Below, piece by piece: positions 36,354 through 46,218 of a stretch of 64,000 bases of DNA. A program made the position numbers and the translations under genes. The notes under the pieces are model-generated. The model made no database searches and was not told where the DNA came from. It saw only the letters and a program-made list of their open reading frames with translations. Source of the stretch: Branchiostoma floridae (taxonomy: Eukaryota > Chordata > Leptocardii > Amphioxiformes > Branchiostomatidae). Position 1 is the stretch's first letter. Each line of letters opens with the position of its first letter. The DNA is taken from assembly GCF_000003815.2 (NCBI RefSeq), contig NC_049985.1, forward strand, positions 4,148,267 through 4,212,266, in the 5' to 3' direction.

Positions 36354-37081
36354 ATAGGGCTTATTCAGTCACGTGATCCACCCTCCGGACGCCATGGCAA
36401 CGAGCGAGGTCGGCCATTTTGGGGTCCACTTTGAGCGAGGCTCACAGCGGCTCGCTATGCAACTCTCCGTAAAAATTGAAAATATTTCTTATGCAACGCA
36501 CAATTTCCCTTCAAAGCGTTTAGGTTCATAATCAGGGTGTGCTATCTTGTAGTGGGATGTTGGTCTAGCACTGGTAAAGCCTACACACATCGGGTAACAG
36601 TTAAGTTTGTTTCGCGTTTCTCGTGTAACAAACAAGCAAAGCCGGGCGTGACGGGAACGAAGTCATGTACTAGTGCTACGACTCGGCAACAAATGTGGGT
36701 TTCTGCCATAAGTAGAGCTCATCTTACTGGTAGAATTTTCAGAACGAATGTGTGTAGTACAAATTTTGTATCTGAACAAGACAGTAAACGATGGGTCAGA
36801 TAACTTTCCACTGTCACTGTTGCCGTGCTCGGGGACCCGGAGTGGGTCAAACTTTCCCTCACCGATAATGGGAAAATGGGTGATTTCTACCCGATTTATG
36901 TAGTCAAAATAAGATTTAAGGTTGTAGACTCTTTGTATAGTCAAACATCGTGCAACCCACTTCACTTTCTTCGGACACTTGGAGACCCACGCTGTACATC
37001 GCTGTACTGTGTAGCGCATGGACCCCAAGATGGCGGCGCACGGGAGCAAGGGGTGATGACGTCACGTGAATAAGCCCTATA
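36354..37081. mobile_element. TIR element, TATAGGGCTTATTCA ends, 0.73 kb
   Basis: The left end TATAGGGCTTATTCAGTCAC and the right end, reversed, TATAGGGCTTATTCACGTGA, are inverted; the inner GGTCGGCCATTTTGGGGTCC pairs with GGACCCCAAGATGGC. Borders are TA-rich. No transposase-like frame was recognised, so it is a non-autonomous element. It abuts the MITE at 37083. Confidence 0.7.
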
Positions 37082-37082
37082 G

Positions 37083-37186
37083 TATCAAACTTCCCGGTGC
37101 CGGCCCGTTTGACTCCCTTGGCCGGCTACACTCCGTGGTCAGCTTTGATACTATCTCTTATGGCACCGTAGGATCTGCTCGGAGAT
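37083..37186. repeat. CTCCAAGCAGATCC-family MITE, copy e (left end lost)
   Basis: It retains TATCAAACTTCCCGG, CCGGCTACACTCC, GCTTTGATACTATC and the right end GTAGGATCTGCTCGGAGAT. The left terminus is missing where the TATAGGG element begins. Confidence 0.65.
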
Positions 37187-37214
37187 TAGTGTGTGTCATG
37201 CTATGAAAACCAGT

Positions 37215-37455
37215 TTAGGGGGCGGGTAACCATTTTTGTACATGGCAAAATGAGCCGTTTCATTGAAGAAAATCACATAGGAAGTATGGATATTCATAGT
37301 CCAGTTTCGGGTTGACCTATACAATTTTGAACATGGTAAAATGAGCCATTTCATTGGGGAAAATCAACTAGGAAGTATGAATATCTAATGCATAGTTGTC
37401 CAGTTTCGGGGTTGGATGTTCATTTTTACACATGGTCCATTTCATCTGAGAAAAC
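37215..37455. repeat. Three tandem copies of about 108 bp
   Basis: Units share CATTTTTGTACATGGCAAAA, TGAGCCGTTTCATTG, AAAATCACATAGGAAGTATG and GTCCAGTTTCGGGTTG. One such unit also lies upstream of X3 (about 44020-44110), so it belongs to the shared 5' flank. Confidence 0.8.
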
Positions 37456-37570
37456 AAAGTAGAAATATATCTATTCCTGCATTTATTTTTTTTTGCTCGC
37501 ATATGTTGAATATCTAATATACAATGATATATGTATATTATTCTATAAACATACCCAACAGAAGACCACC

Positions 37571-37822
37571 ATGTGCGACAATGGCTGTTGGCTATTCCTC
37601 AAGACGCTGGTGGGGTTCGCTTTCTACATAGCCGACCTGGTCACCGATGTCTTACAAGCGGCAGAATATCACAGGAACGGCGACATCGCCTGGTTCGGCC
37701 TGACGCTGGGGTTCGCCTTGGGGCCTCAGATTATTGCAAACATCGTCTTGATGATATTGGAAGGCTACAAGTGGTACCACTTGTACATGATTCCGCTCGG
37801 CGTCCCTGTCAAATACCTCCAG
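37571..37822 (+). CDS. X2 exon 1
   Basis: 84 codons from an ATG in strong context (ACCACCATGT); donor CTCCAG|GTATGT, phase 0. It lacks the CDCCPYGC loop cysteines of X1 and X3 and has MILEGYKWYH instead. Confidence 0.88.
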
Positions 37823-39196
37823 GTATGTCAAATATTTTTTGCATGGACAAAACCTCAGGGAGGAAGCCTGCGTGTAATTAATTCTAAGACTTTCACAAGA
37901 ATGGGTACCACATTACAAAGTTTTGCATCAGCCATCCTGTTGTTTTATTACGTTATTCTTGCCATTTTTGTACAGGTTCAAACATAATCATTTAATGGAT
38001 TTATAGTCCCTGCTCTAGCGGCTTCTGTACAAACTGCAGTTTTCTGATGATGATGATGTCATTGCCTTATAAACGTAAATGTAACATATGTATGTGCATT
38101 TCTCCAGGTTTTGTGCTCTTTTTCTGACTGTTGCGAAGACGGTCCTGAAGACATCTGGAAAGCCCGCAAGACCGAACGCCAGGACACCCGAGAGCCCGTA
38201 GCCCGCGTCTCGAACCACCTGTTACCGCTGGCCAGACTCGTCGGCACCATTCTCGAGTCCCTCCCGGAACTCTGCCTGCAGATCTACATCCTCCTCCAGG
38301 ATAGTAGCCTCGAGATAAAGCCCCTGAAGGTCGTCACCATGGTGGCATCCTTCCTAGCCTCGCTCTATTCCATCATTGAGTGGGAAGCGCACTTTCCTAT
38401 GGTTAAAGCCTGGTTGGGGGGAATAATTGTCTTATCTTTGTGGAAAATCATCGACCTCCTTGCACGCATTTTCGCTTTCTGCCTATTTGCGTCCATCCAT
38501 ACGCATACAAGTCAAACTGCACTTGCTACACCTCAGAGTTTGACTAATGATGATGATGATAGGTATACGACTACACTTACTACACCTCAGAGTATGACTA
38601 ATGGTGATGATGATAGGTATACGTACTGGGTTTTTGCGGTTGTGGGACTACACTGGTTAATCATGGCAGTGGTAGAGAGTGTGTTTTATTATTATCGTGA
38701 AAACAAAGCTTTGTTGAAGTCAAACGCCAACGTGATCGCTAACAAAAAGAAATATGTGCAGATTATTTTTAACACGTTTGTTGTCGCGCCAGTTGATGTG
38801 TTTACCTGGGTCACGTTTGGGTCTAGACTACAATGTAAAGTACAGCCCATTTTCAACAATGTACTGATGTTGGTGGCAAACATAGTTATGATATTATTGT
38901 GGAGTTGTGCAAAGGATAACGGACCTTGGTACGTTGTCCCTTTGGTGGTTGGGGGGTCCGCAGTATCAGTATTATTGCAGCTTTTCCACTGGGTGTGTTA
39001 CGAATCATGTTGCCCATGTGGTCCCATAGAAGATTCGGTTAGGTACGACCCCCTGGGGTCGAAAGATGATGATAATGATGATGATGATAATGATGACGAT
39101 GATAATGATGATGATGATAATGATGACGATAATAATGATGATAGTGATGATGATGATAATGATGACGAACAAGTCAATAGCTTTGAAATGACATAG
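37571..39196 (+). CDS. XK-related protein X2 (complete, two exons)
   Basis: A multi-pass membrane protein of the XKR family, 446 residues: exon 1 is 37571-37822, exon 2 is 38108-39196. It has the family order: first membrane segment with YIADLVTDVL, WFGLTLGFALGPQIIANIVL, then ARLVGTILESLPELCLQIYI (the hallmark E-x-P-x-L-C-L-Q-x-Y region), PLKVVTMVASFLASLYSIIE and further helices to GGSAVSVLLQLFHWVC. Two oddities set it apart from X3: a 36-40-residue insertion after LFASI built of a duplicated 54-bp unit (TPQSxTNxDDDRYT), and a C-terminal tail of about 35 mostly Asp/Asn residues. In vertebrates some relatives scramble phospholipids in dying cells after caspase cleavage; no such activity can be claimed here. 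Confidence 0.85.
38108..39196 (+). CDS. X2 exon 2
   Basis: Acceptor TTTCTCCAG|GTTTTG; open to TAG at 39194-39196, 362 residues. The GATGATGATAAT microsatellite at about 39064-39166 encodes the acidic tail, which then ends QVNSFEMT. Confidence 0.88.
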   Translation, partial: VLCSFSDCCEDGPEDIWKARKTERQDTREPVARVSNHLLPLARLVGTILESLPELCLQIYILLQDSSLEIKPLKVVTMVASFLASLYSIIEWEAHFPMVKAWLGGIIVLSLWKIIDLLARIFAFCLFASIHTHTSQTALATPQSLTNDDDDRYTTTLTTPQSMTNGDDDRYTYWVFAVVGLHWLIMAVVESVFYYYRENKALLKSNANVIANKKKYVQIIFNTFVVAPVDVFTWVTFGSRLQCKVQPIFNNVLMLVANIVMILLWSCAKDNGPWYVVPLVVGGSAVSVLLQLFHWVCYESCCPCGPIEDSVRYDPLGSKDDDNDDDDNDDDDNDDDDNDDDNNDDSDDDDNDDEQVNSFEMT

Positions 39197-39254
39197 AGAT
39201 ACTGATAGCTTTAGAGATGGTGTCAATGATGATGACACTGACGTTGTGGTGACC

Positions 39255-39294
<40 letters not shown>

Positions 39295-39796
39295 CATTCA
39301 TCAGATCAATTACTGCATGATTCACATGGCACTGCGGCTATACTCTGGGTGTCACTTTACGTTTGGGACCGCATCTATAAGCAGCGATACCTTATCTGCA
39401 GTACAATGTGAACCAGTCAGAATTGCCTTGATCGACGATGAAGGTAACAGACGGTCATCGAAACGTCGGCTGAATAAAACACTTCGTTGTGTAAAACGAA
39501 TGTTGTTACACACTGACATTCCAATGCGATAGAGTCCACACATAGCATACTGTACATATTCACTACTCTAATTGAGATATCGCATGTAGCACTATCAAGG
39601 CAAACCTTATGACTCCATGGTGGCTTTTTTTTACCTTTTGAAATATGTAGCTTTATGCAGCATTGCACATTTCTATCTAATTATGGTCTCGAATTCCTGC
39701 AAAGCTAAGGTTCCTATGTAGTTTTTGCTTGTCTTCTTGACAGGACATAACGTCATCATCGTAGACCACAGAATCACATATGTATTTTGGTCTTCC

Positions 39797-39802
39797 AATA
39801 AA
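39797..39802 (+). terminator. X2 polyadenylation signal
   Basis: AATAAA in CTTCCAATAAAGGTGTTGG, conserved at the same place downstream of X3 (47006). Confidence 0.6.
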
Positions 39803-39979
39803 GGTGTTGGTTAATAAAAAAAATTGTGTATTCATTGATTCATTATCAAGTTATATTGTGTCGTGTATTGATGATTAAGTTCAACCGTTTCATGTTTACG
39901 AATCTGTATCCAAAAATATTTAAAAATCAAGCTAATATGAGGTGTATTTTAACGAATGAGTTGTATCTTATTCTCTCCC

Positions 39980-40215
39980 ACACTGACCCGCACTGCCATG
40001 GAAATTTCTATAGCATTATACGCACACTTTTGTGTTATCTAGCCCTCACTGTTGGTGGCACTAGTAGTATATCTATATATATATATGGAGTGATATATTT
40101 GAAAACAGAAGCTGGATTGTTGCTAAATGTTTCTACCCAATGAGGTGTAATAAATGAATAAATAAAGGGGTTCACTGTTGCAATCGAACTTGTGAACTTT
40201 GGTGTTTTCTGCAGT
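39980..40215 (+). repeat. Segmental-duplication block, copy 2
   Basis: It aligns with 35220-35470, including the tandem AATAAATGAATAAATAAAGG. It starts the second duplicated unit, directly after the 3' flank of X2. Confidence 0.8.
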
Positions 40216-40499
40216 CGAAAAAGGTAGTATAACACTGATAATAGGCATCAGTATGCTATCTTTGACCTCATACATTTATACATTAACTTGGATTTTTAAT
40301 CTCAATTATGTTTGAGCATAAAGCATTTTCATTTTAACTGCCTATAGCTAGCTATATAAGTATAACGTTACATATCAGTTCACCTTTTTGCAATGATCTC
40401 TACCAGTACATACATACAATATCACTTTCTTGAAATTGTTAAGAATATCCAGTAAACCTTACATTCCCAAGTGCTGCCAGGAGAATTCCAAACGTCATG

Positions 40500-40665
40500 G
40501 TGTCCAGATATTAAATCGCGGTTTTGGAAATTCCTGTTACGTCATTCATGGGTGACGTCATGCGCACTTCGCTTGGTTTCGGTCACGTGATCGAACGGTG
40601 CTGATTGGTTATTTGTCAGTAACCCTGCCGACCGAAACCAGATATGACTAGATTAACCTACTCAG
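40500..40665 (+). promoter_or_regulatory. Promoter-like block, copy 2
   Basis: CACGTG at 40584 and ATTGG at 40604, in the same order relative to the duplicated block as in copy 1 but with one E-box. The Harbinger-like element begins 18 bases after it. Confidence 0.3.
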
Positions 40666-41689
40666 GTTTGCTTTATTCATAAGGCCACAGCAAGTAAATT
40701 TCATGGATGACATCCACTGCAGACTGCAAAAATAGTGGCGAAAAAAAACAAGATGGGTGAAAAAAAACAAGATGGCTACATTTTCAAAAATAGGCACCAT
40801 AAAGTTGTGATGACAGTTGTAACAAGACTGGCAATAAAAATGTATTATTGCCATGACGACGATTGAGGGTACAACAATACAGCTCAAATCAGAAATAGAC
40901 TGGAACTTCCCTGTCGCACTATCCCTGGCACAATATACTAGCCCACCTGTAACATAAACCTACAGCCAGCAGAAATGTACTATCCCCGGTACAGCACAAT
41001 GGTCTGCCAGTGACCTAAACCTACAGCTGAGCACTACAGAAGTATTTCCTGTCTGCCTGTGGCGTGTGGCTTGAACAAGCTCTAGGAAAGAAAATGTATC
41101 CTTCATAACATAACATAACAACCAAGACAACGTGATCCATTGTGCAGAGTTCCCTGTCTAGTTTCAAAGGACAATTCCTCCAGGGAGCAAATGTGACCTA
41201 CATTCCACCATTGCATACCAGAGATACATCTGGAACAGATTTGGGGGGGAGGGCTTGCATACCCAGCATACTGCATTCCTGTGGAAATGCCTGTGCAATT
41301 CCTAGAATTTTTGCAGACTGAATACAATATATACCACTTGACGACTCCCCTGAGGCGTCGTCAAAAACCATTAAAGGGACAAAACATGGTATCAGAGCCA
41401 ACAAGGCATTTATTCCTGTATTTAAGACATGTACTGGTGTGGTAAAATTGACACTAGTCTGGTAGATTGACATCACCGACAAAGTTGGTAACCACACTCA
41501 TAGCTTCCATATTGGTGTCACTTTTACAACAATCCAATAAGTTTCATTTCTACAGCTACAGTCCTGGTACCTCGCAAGTGTCACTTCTACAAGTACAATT
41601 ATTAGGCTACAACAATATATTTGCTCATTTTGGCACTTTATCGTCATGTTGACCATCCCTGCAGAAGAAAAAATTCTTGTTACCTGCAT

Positions 41690-42330
41690 GTATGCAGGTA
41701 TGGTTTTGATGCTGGTGGAAACTTTTCGGTAGCCGGGGATGTAGGGCGCTGTATCTCGTGAACGGATGTTGCGAGCACGACGATTTTTGGTACGTGGGTT
41801 GGGGGTGGTAGCCTGACACTCAGGTGTGATTTTGGGCCTCCTGGCGCTTGACCTTGACATTGAAGGTGGCATTTTTGGTGTTTTTGGGGCACTTTTGGCG
41901 CTGTGTGTCCGGAACGATACGCGCGATTGCGACGATTTTTGGTGCATGGGTGGGGGTTGTTGCCTGTTGCCTAGGATTGACTTTGGGCCTTGTCGCGTTT
42001 GAACTTGACCCGGCAGGTCGAATTTTGTGTCCGGGAGGGGTGTTTCCGGAGTTATATCTTCTGAACGGCTGGTGCTGGCGCGATGATATTTGGCACATGT
42101 GTCGGCGGTGGCTGAATAATGCTCAATTTTGATTTTGGCGCCCTTGGTGCTTGAACTTGACATTCTAGGTTACCTTTTGTGCGGGCACGGGGCGTGCGCT
42201 GTATCTCCGGAACGCAAGGTGCCATTGTGTTGCCATTTGGTACGTGAGTTGTTTGTGGTGTCCTGGTGGTCAGGTTTGATTTTGGGCCTCCTAGTGCTTG
42301 AACTTGATACTGTATAGGTTGACCCTGTTT
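41690..42330. repeat. Tandem repeat, about 135-bp unit, four to five copies
   Basis: Units share GTATCTCGTGAACGGATG, GACGATTTTTGGTACGTGGG, TTGGGGGTGGT and GATTTTGGGCCTCCTGGCGC then TTGAACTTGACATT. It is inside the Harbinger-like element. Long open frames here (up to 221 codons, antisense) follow the repeat and are not taken as genes. Confidence 0.8.
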
Positions 42331-42599
42331 TAGTGTGGTTGGGGCATCCTCCCAATATCTGCTTGGTTTTAAAAACAGATTATGGTTGGGTGTAGAACCA
42401 TCATCTGGCCTGGGCCACCTTCAATGTATCAGGTTACTTAGTGGCACTGACAGTTTGCCAGATGACGGGAGTGTGCCAGATTATATATCTGTTGGTCAGG
42501 TATAATTGGAGTTTGCTTATTACTCTTTGTGGTGTTTCTAGAGCTGTATAGTACTGAGTTTTAAGTTCCGGTACAAGTTCCTTTACCCTGTTGGCAATC

Positions 42600-42683
42600 A
42601 TGGTTGAACTTGAACTTAAACAGAAGAAGATGCAATTTTCTAATGTGGAGGAGAACTGTATAGAGTGTGGGCATAAGAGAAAG
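42600..42683 (+). other. Exon-like short frame inside the TIR element
   Basis: ATG, 28 codons (MVELELKQKKMQFSNVEENC then IECGHKRK), then a good donor AAG|GTATGT. The C-x2-C and basic end could be part of an element-encoded protein. Later frames at 42885-43065 and 43385-43678 are open but unrecognised. Coding is only a possibility. Confidence 0.25.
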
Positions 42684-43743
42684 GTATGTGTATGATTTGT
42701 CCTGTGTTTCTTTTTGTTTCTTTGGTAATGCCATTTCCATACTGTATACAGGTAATTTGTTGTTTTGGGCTAGTCATATTCGCTTGGTTTTTGGGCCTGC
42801 TTAATCTATGGTACAGGCAGGGTTAAGTGGTGGAGGCTTAGCTTTGTTCTGTTTTAAATTCAGTATCGTTTGTTGCATTTTGTCGCGGCAAATATATGAT
42901 GAAATTCCCCTTCTAAGCAACTGCTCATTGGTTTGTGGGGATGTTTGCTGGGTGTTTGCTTTGACTACAACAGCTTCTGAACTTTTCAAAGCTTCCATTG
43001 CCAGCAGCTTGCCATCTATAAATGGGATTGACAAGGACATTTTTCATAGTAAATTATGCTGTTAAATTTGGCTTAGATACTACAGGAGATTTAGGTTTGG
43101 GTTGGATGGATTGAATGAAAATATCATACCACCCCGGGGACTAACTGTTGCTGCTGCATGGGGGCTACCACTATTCATGTTGTCTAATGTCTATGGAACT
43201 ACAGATAAAAGTATCATTGGTCAAATTATGCGAGTAACATTCCGATGTCAAGTGAATAACACCCCAGAAATAAATCTTTCATGAATATCATTGGAAGAAC
43301 ACAAACCAAGGAGACTTAGCAGCTGCATTAGGTCAGTACATTGAAATAGGAAGATATTAGTATATCATGTGACAGAGTAACTACATGTACATGGGCCATC
43401 TGAGACAAAAAAAGGTAGCGTCTCAACAACTTCAAAGTACTGTGGTTGGTTACATACTTAAGAAATCCAAAATAAGTAATGTTCATCCCTGTCCAAACTT
43501 ACAAATTCAGAAAATGGAATTTCAGAGTCAGACTTTTGCATGGTGCACAACCAACACAGTAAAAAGCTCATTTTTCCAACCACGTACCACAGACAAAAAG
43601 GCAAAAATACACAATAGGTCTACAGAAACCCAATACATTTCATGCAGGCCTGAGGTCTACGAACTCTTGTTTTTTTTCTGAAATCAGGCGAAAATTAATG
43701 CGCGCGCTGATGTCATCCATAAAATTTACTTGCTGTGGCCTAA

Positions 43744-44202
43744 AGACGTTCGACACAGCAGAGGTCAATCCGGTCACGGCGTGAAGACAGGACATCGCAG
43801 CTTCATAGTTCTGAGCCAAAAAGGTGCATCTCTTATGTTTTAGCAATCATTCTCTGCTTTGTCCATAGGTCAGTCTCTACGTACCACTTGCCACAATTTC
43901 CATATTCTATATATAGAATAGGTCGCCGTCTGCTTTGATTGACCTACGCCCCCCGTCCAAAGTCGAACAGAGACTTAAAATTTCTATTGTTATGTTGTGT
44001 GTACAATGTTATGAAAGACAGAAATATTATATGAATATTTGATATTCCAGTTTCGGGGGGGGGGCAATTTTGTACAATGGGTAATCTTATTGATTGATGA
44101 AAAGCAATCAGGAAAAATAGCTATACTGTATTACCTGCATTTGCCCTCATTTGTAATTTCCTATGTATTCACTGCTGTAGACTTCACCAATAGCAGACCA
44201 CC
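43744..44202 (+). promoter_or_regulatory. 5' flank of X3
   Basis: 459 bases between the TIR element and the X3 start. It shares with the X2 flank a GAACARAGACKTAAAATKTCT-like stretch and the CCAGTTTCGGGG unit, and it is the source type of the inverted copy found in X3 exon 2. A TATATATAGAATAG stretch at about 43907 is the only TATA-like string seen. Confidence 0.4.
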
Positions 44203-44493
44203 ATGTGCGACAGTGACTGTTGCGGGAGTTGTTGGCTAATCTTCAGGACCCTGGCGGGGTTCGCTCTCTACATCGCGGACTTCGTCACAGATGTCATCCT
44301 GGCGGCGGAGTATTACAGGAACGGCCACTACACCTGGTTCGGCCTGACGCTGGGGTTTGCCTTGGGGCCGCAGATCATTGTAAACATCGTCTTAGCGTAC
44401 CTGGATGATGACTGCGATTGCTGCCCGTACGGCTGCAAGTGGTCACGCTGGGTGTACATGCTTCCGCTAGGTGTTCCGATCAAATACCTCCAG
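44203..44493 (+). CDS. X3 exon 1
   Basis: 97 codons from ACCACCATGTGCGAC; donor CTCCAG|GTATGT, phase 0. It carries the loop LDDDCDCCPYGCKW as in X1. The middle of the exon is nearly identical in protein to X1. Confidence 0.88.
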
Positions 44494-46218
44494 GTATGTC
44501 AAAAGTAAAGTCATTACAACGCCGAATGTAAATACAATGTCTTACGAAAGGTTTTTACTAACAGTTTTCGTATTACGCAAAGTATAGCTGTATAGCTGTA
44601 AGTAACTGGATATGATTTTCATGGAAACGGTCAGATAGCATCCAGTGTGTTTTATCAGTAAATTACATCTGCAATTTAGCCCTGGGCTACAATGATGCAT
44701 TTTTATTGCGTTATCGAATGAACCAGTCATCTATTTATCCATCTACTTTTTAGTGGTAAAGCATCAGGGACGGAGCCAAGGTGGTACATTTGTGTATATT
44801 ATATTCTATTAAAGAACTGGACAAGGATGCATACCTCTTTGACAAAAAATTATATCTTGTTTTCTTCTTATTCTTAAGTTTCAGTCGTGTTATTTTTCAC
44901 ATGTGAATGTGCATTTTTTGCAGGTTTTGTGCTCTTTTGTCTGTGGCGACCTCAGTCCTGAAGACATCCTGAGGGCCCGCCGGACTGAACGGCAGGCAAC
45001 CCAGCACCCTGAGGCTCGCCTCGTGACCCACCTGCTACCGCTGGCCAGACTCGTCGGCACCCTGCTCGAGTCCCTCCCGGAACTCTGCCTGCAGATCTAC
45101 ATCCTCCTCCAGCAGCGGTCACTCTCGCACATGGTGGTCTTCTGTTCGTTAAGTCTATAGCAATGACGACCGTATAAACTTATATGTGTAACACATGAGA
45201 GCAAATACAGGTACATGTAATATTGTATAGCTATTTTCCTGATTGATTTTCCCCTAATGAATTGCCCTTGTATACAAATGAACAACACCATACCTCATGA
45301 AACTGTACAAACATGTATTGGTACAATATTTTCAGCGTCCCGGCCCCTGGCTTTCATAGCATGGAGTACATAGCACACATAAGAAAACAATAGAGGTTTT
45401 ACGTCTCTGTCGACTTTGGACGGGAGGGGTGGGGTTGGGGGGCAGGTGTGGGGTCAATTGCAAGGCAGACGATAAGTGCTAGTTTCGAGCAAAGTAGCTT
45501 CGAGATACATCCCCTGAAGGCCGTCACCATGGCGACCGTCACCATGGCGACCGTGAAGAGTAGTTTCGAGATACATCCCCTCAAGGCCGTCACCATGGCG
45601 GTATCCTTCCTAGCCTCGCTCTACTCCATCATTGAGTGGGAAGCGCACTTTCCTAAAGTTGCTGCCTGGTTTGAGGGTATAATAATCTTGTTTCTGTGGA
45701 AAATCATTGACCTGTCGGCGCGAATGTTTGCTCTCTGTCTATTTGCTTCCGTCTATAGGTACTGGGTGTTTGTAGTTCTGGGACTGCACTGGTTGATCAT
45801 GGCGGTGGTAGAGAATTTGACTATTGTTTTATTATATGCGCGACTGGATAGAGTCAGAAGCGATGTTATCTCCGGTAGTAACCGCTGTGTGCAGTTTATG
45901 TTCAACACGTTCGTAGTAGCGCCCGTGGATCTGTTCACCTGGATCACGTTTGGTTCCAGACTGCAGGGTAAAGTACAACCCATTGTTAACAATGTACTCA
46001 TGTTAGTCGCTAACATAGCCATGGTATTAGCGTGGTATTTTGCAAACGAGAACGGACCTTGGTACATTGCCCTTTCCCTGGGATTGGTGATTGGGGGGTC
46101 AGTAGCGTCTGTACTGTTGCAGCTTGTGTACTGGGTGTGTTTTAAACCATGTTGCCCATGTAGTCCCATAAACTATTCATACGGGCATGAGTACGTTCAG
46201 ATGGCACAAATGTTCTAA
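44203..46218 (+). CDS. XK-related protein X3 (coding sequence interrupted)
   Basis: Paralogue of X2 of the XKR membrane-protein family. Exon 1 (44203-44493) and the start of exon 2 (44924 to about 45117) encode the same helices as X2. The sequence is then broken by about 365 bases of an inverted 5'-flank copy before homology resumes at 45478 and runs to a stop at 46218. The frame is open on both sides. A phase-0 donor candidate (ACATG|GTGGTC, after 45133) and acceptor (AAGGCAG|ACG, 45469) would splice it back into a protein of about 416 residues, so the gene is either rescued by a new intron or a pseudogene. After the break a 60-base segment is tandemly duplicated (SSFEIHPLKAVTMA twice). It lacks the acidic tail of X2 and ends EYVQMAQMF. 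Confidence 0.65.
44494..44923 (+). other. X3 intron 1
   Basis: 430 bases, AT-rich, ending in a TTTTTTGCAG acceptor. Nothing else was recognised. Confidence 0.8.
44924..45133 (+). CDS. X3 exon 2, first half
   Basis: Acceptor TTTTTTGCAG|GTTTTG. It encodes VLCSFVCGDLSPEDILRARR, then HLLPLARLVGTLLESLPELC and LQIYILLQ. Homology to X2 ends near 45112-45117; beyond that the reading (RSLSHM) comes from the antisense of a start-codon region. The frame runs to a stop at 45158-45160 if not spliced. Confidence 0.7.
45112..45475 (-). repeat. Inverted copy of an XK-gene 5' flank and start codon
   Basis: Read on the minus strand, this segment matches the 5' flank of X3 (about 43920-44228) in order: GTCCAAAGTCGACAGAGACG, CTATTGTT, AATCAATCAGGAAAATAGCT, ATAGACTTAACGAACAGAAG, ACCACCATGTGCGAGAGTGA. 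It ends a few codons into the coding sequence, where it joins exon 2 in antisense. It was probably made by a local inverted duplication. Confidence 0.8.
45469..46218 (+). CDS. X3 exon 3 (second half of the original exon 2)
   Basis: About 249 codons. The start is set by a candidate acceptor; clear homology to X2 starts at SSFEIHPLKAV. A duplicated unit (45492-45532 and 45556-45597) with a (GTCACCATGGCGACC)2 repeat precedes the helices VSFLASLYSIIEWEAHFPKV and LHWLIMAVVE, then FNTFVVAPVDLFTWITFGSR and GGSVASVLLQLVYWVC. Confidence 0.75.
   Translation, partial: TISASFEQSSFEIHPLKAVTMATVTMATVKSSFEIHPLKAVTMAVSFLASLYSIIEWEAHFPKVAAWFEGIIILFLWKIIDLSARMFALCLFASVYRYWVFVVLGLHWLIMAVVENLTIVLLYARLDRVRSDVISGSNRCVQFMFNTFVVAPVDLFTWITFGSRLQGKVQPIVNNVLMLVANIAMVLAWYFANENGPWYIALSLGLVIGGSVASVLLQLVYWVCFKPCCPCSPINYSYGHEYVQMAQMF

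Larger units (their letters stand above)
39197..40682. other. 3' flank of X2 and start of the second duplicated unit
   Basis: Positions 39197-39960 hold the X2 3' region, with an (AT)n at 39258-39291 and a polyadenylation signal at 39797. It is homologous to 46219-47120 downstream of X3. Positions 39980-40215 repeat 35220-35470, and 40500-40665 repeat the promoter-like block. No extra gene was recognised. Confidence 0.7.
40683..43740. mobile_element. 3.06-kb TIR element flanked by TAA (Harbinger-like)
   Basis: The ends GGCCACAGCAAGTAAATTTC (left) and its near reverse complement (right) extend about 34 bases as terminal inverted repeats. The trinucleotide TAA flanks both ends (40680-40682 and 43741-43743). 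A 3-bp TWA duplication and a GG start fit the PIF/Harbinger superfamily. The first duplicated unit has the uninterrupted counterpart near 35908-35932. Inside are AAGATGG repeats, a tandem repeat (41690-42330) and short exon-like frames near 42600-43680. No intact transposase or DNA-binding protein was recognised. Confidence 0.7.

Noticed and set aside
41498-42163. A 221-codon antisense open frame
   Set aside because: It follows the 135-bp tandem repeat inside a TIR element, with repeated residues of low information and no recognisable domain.
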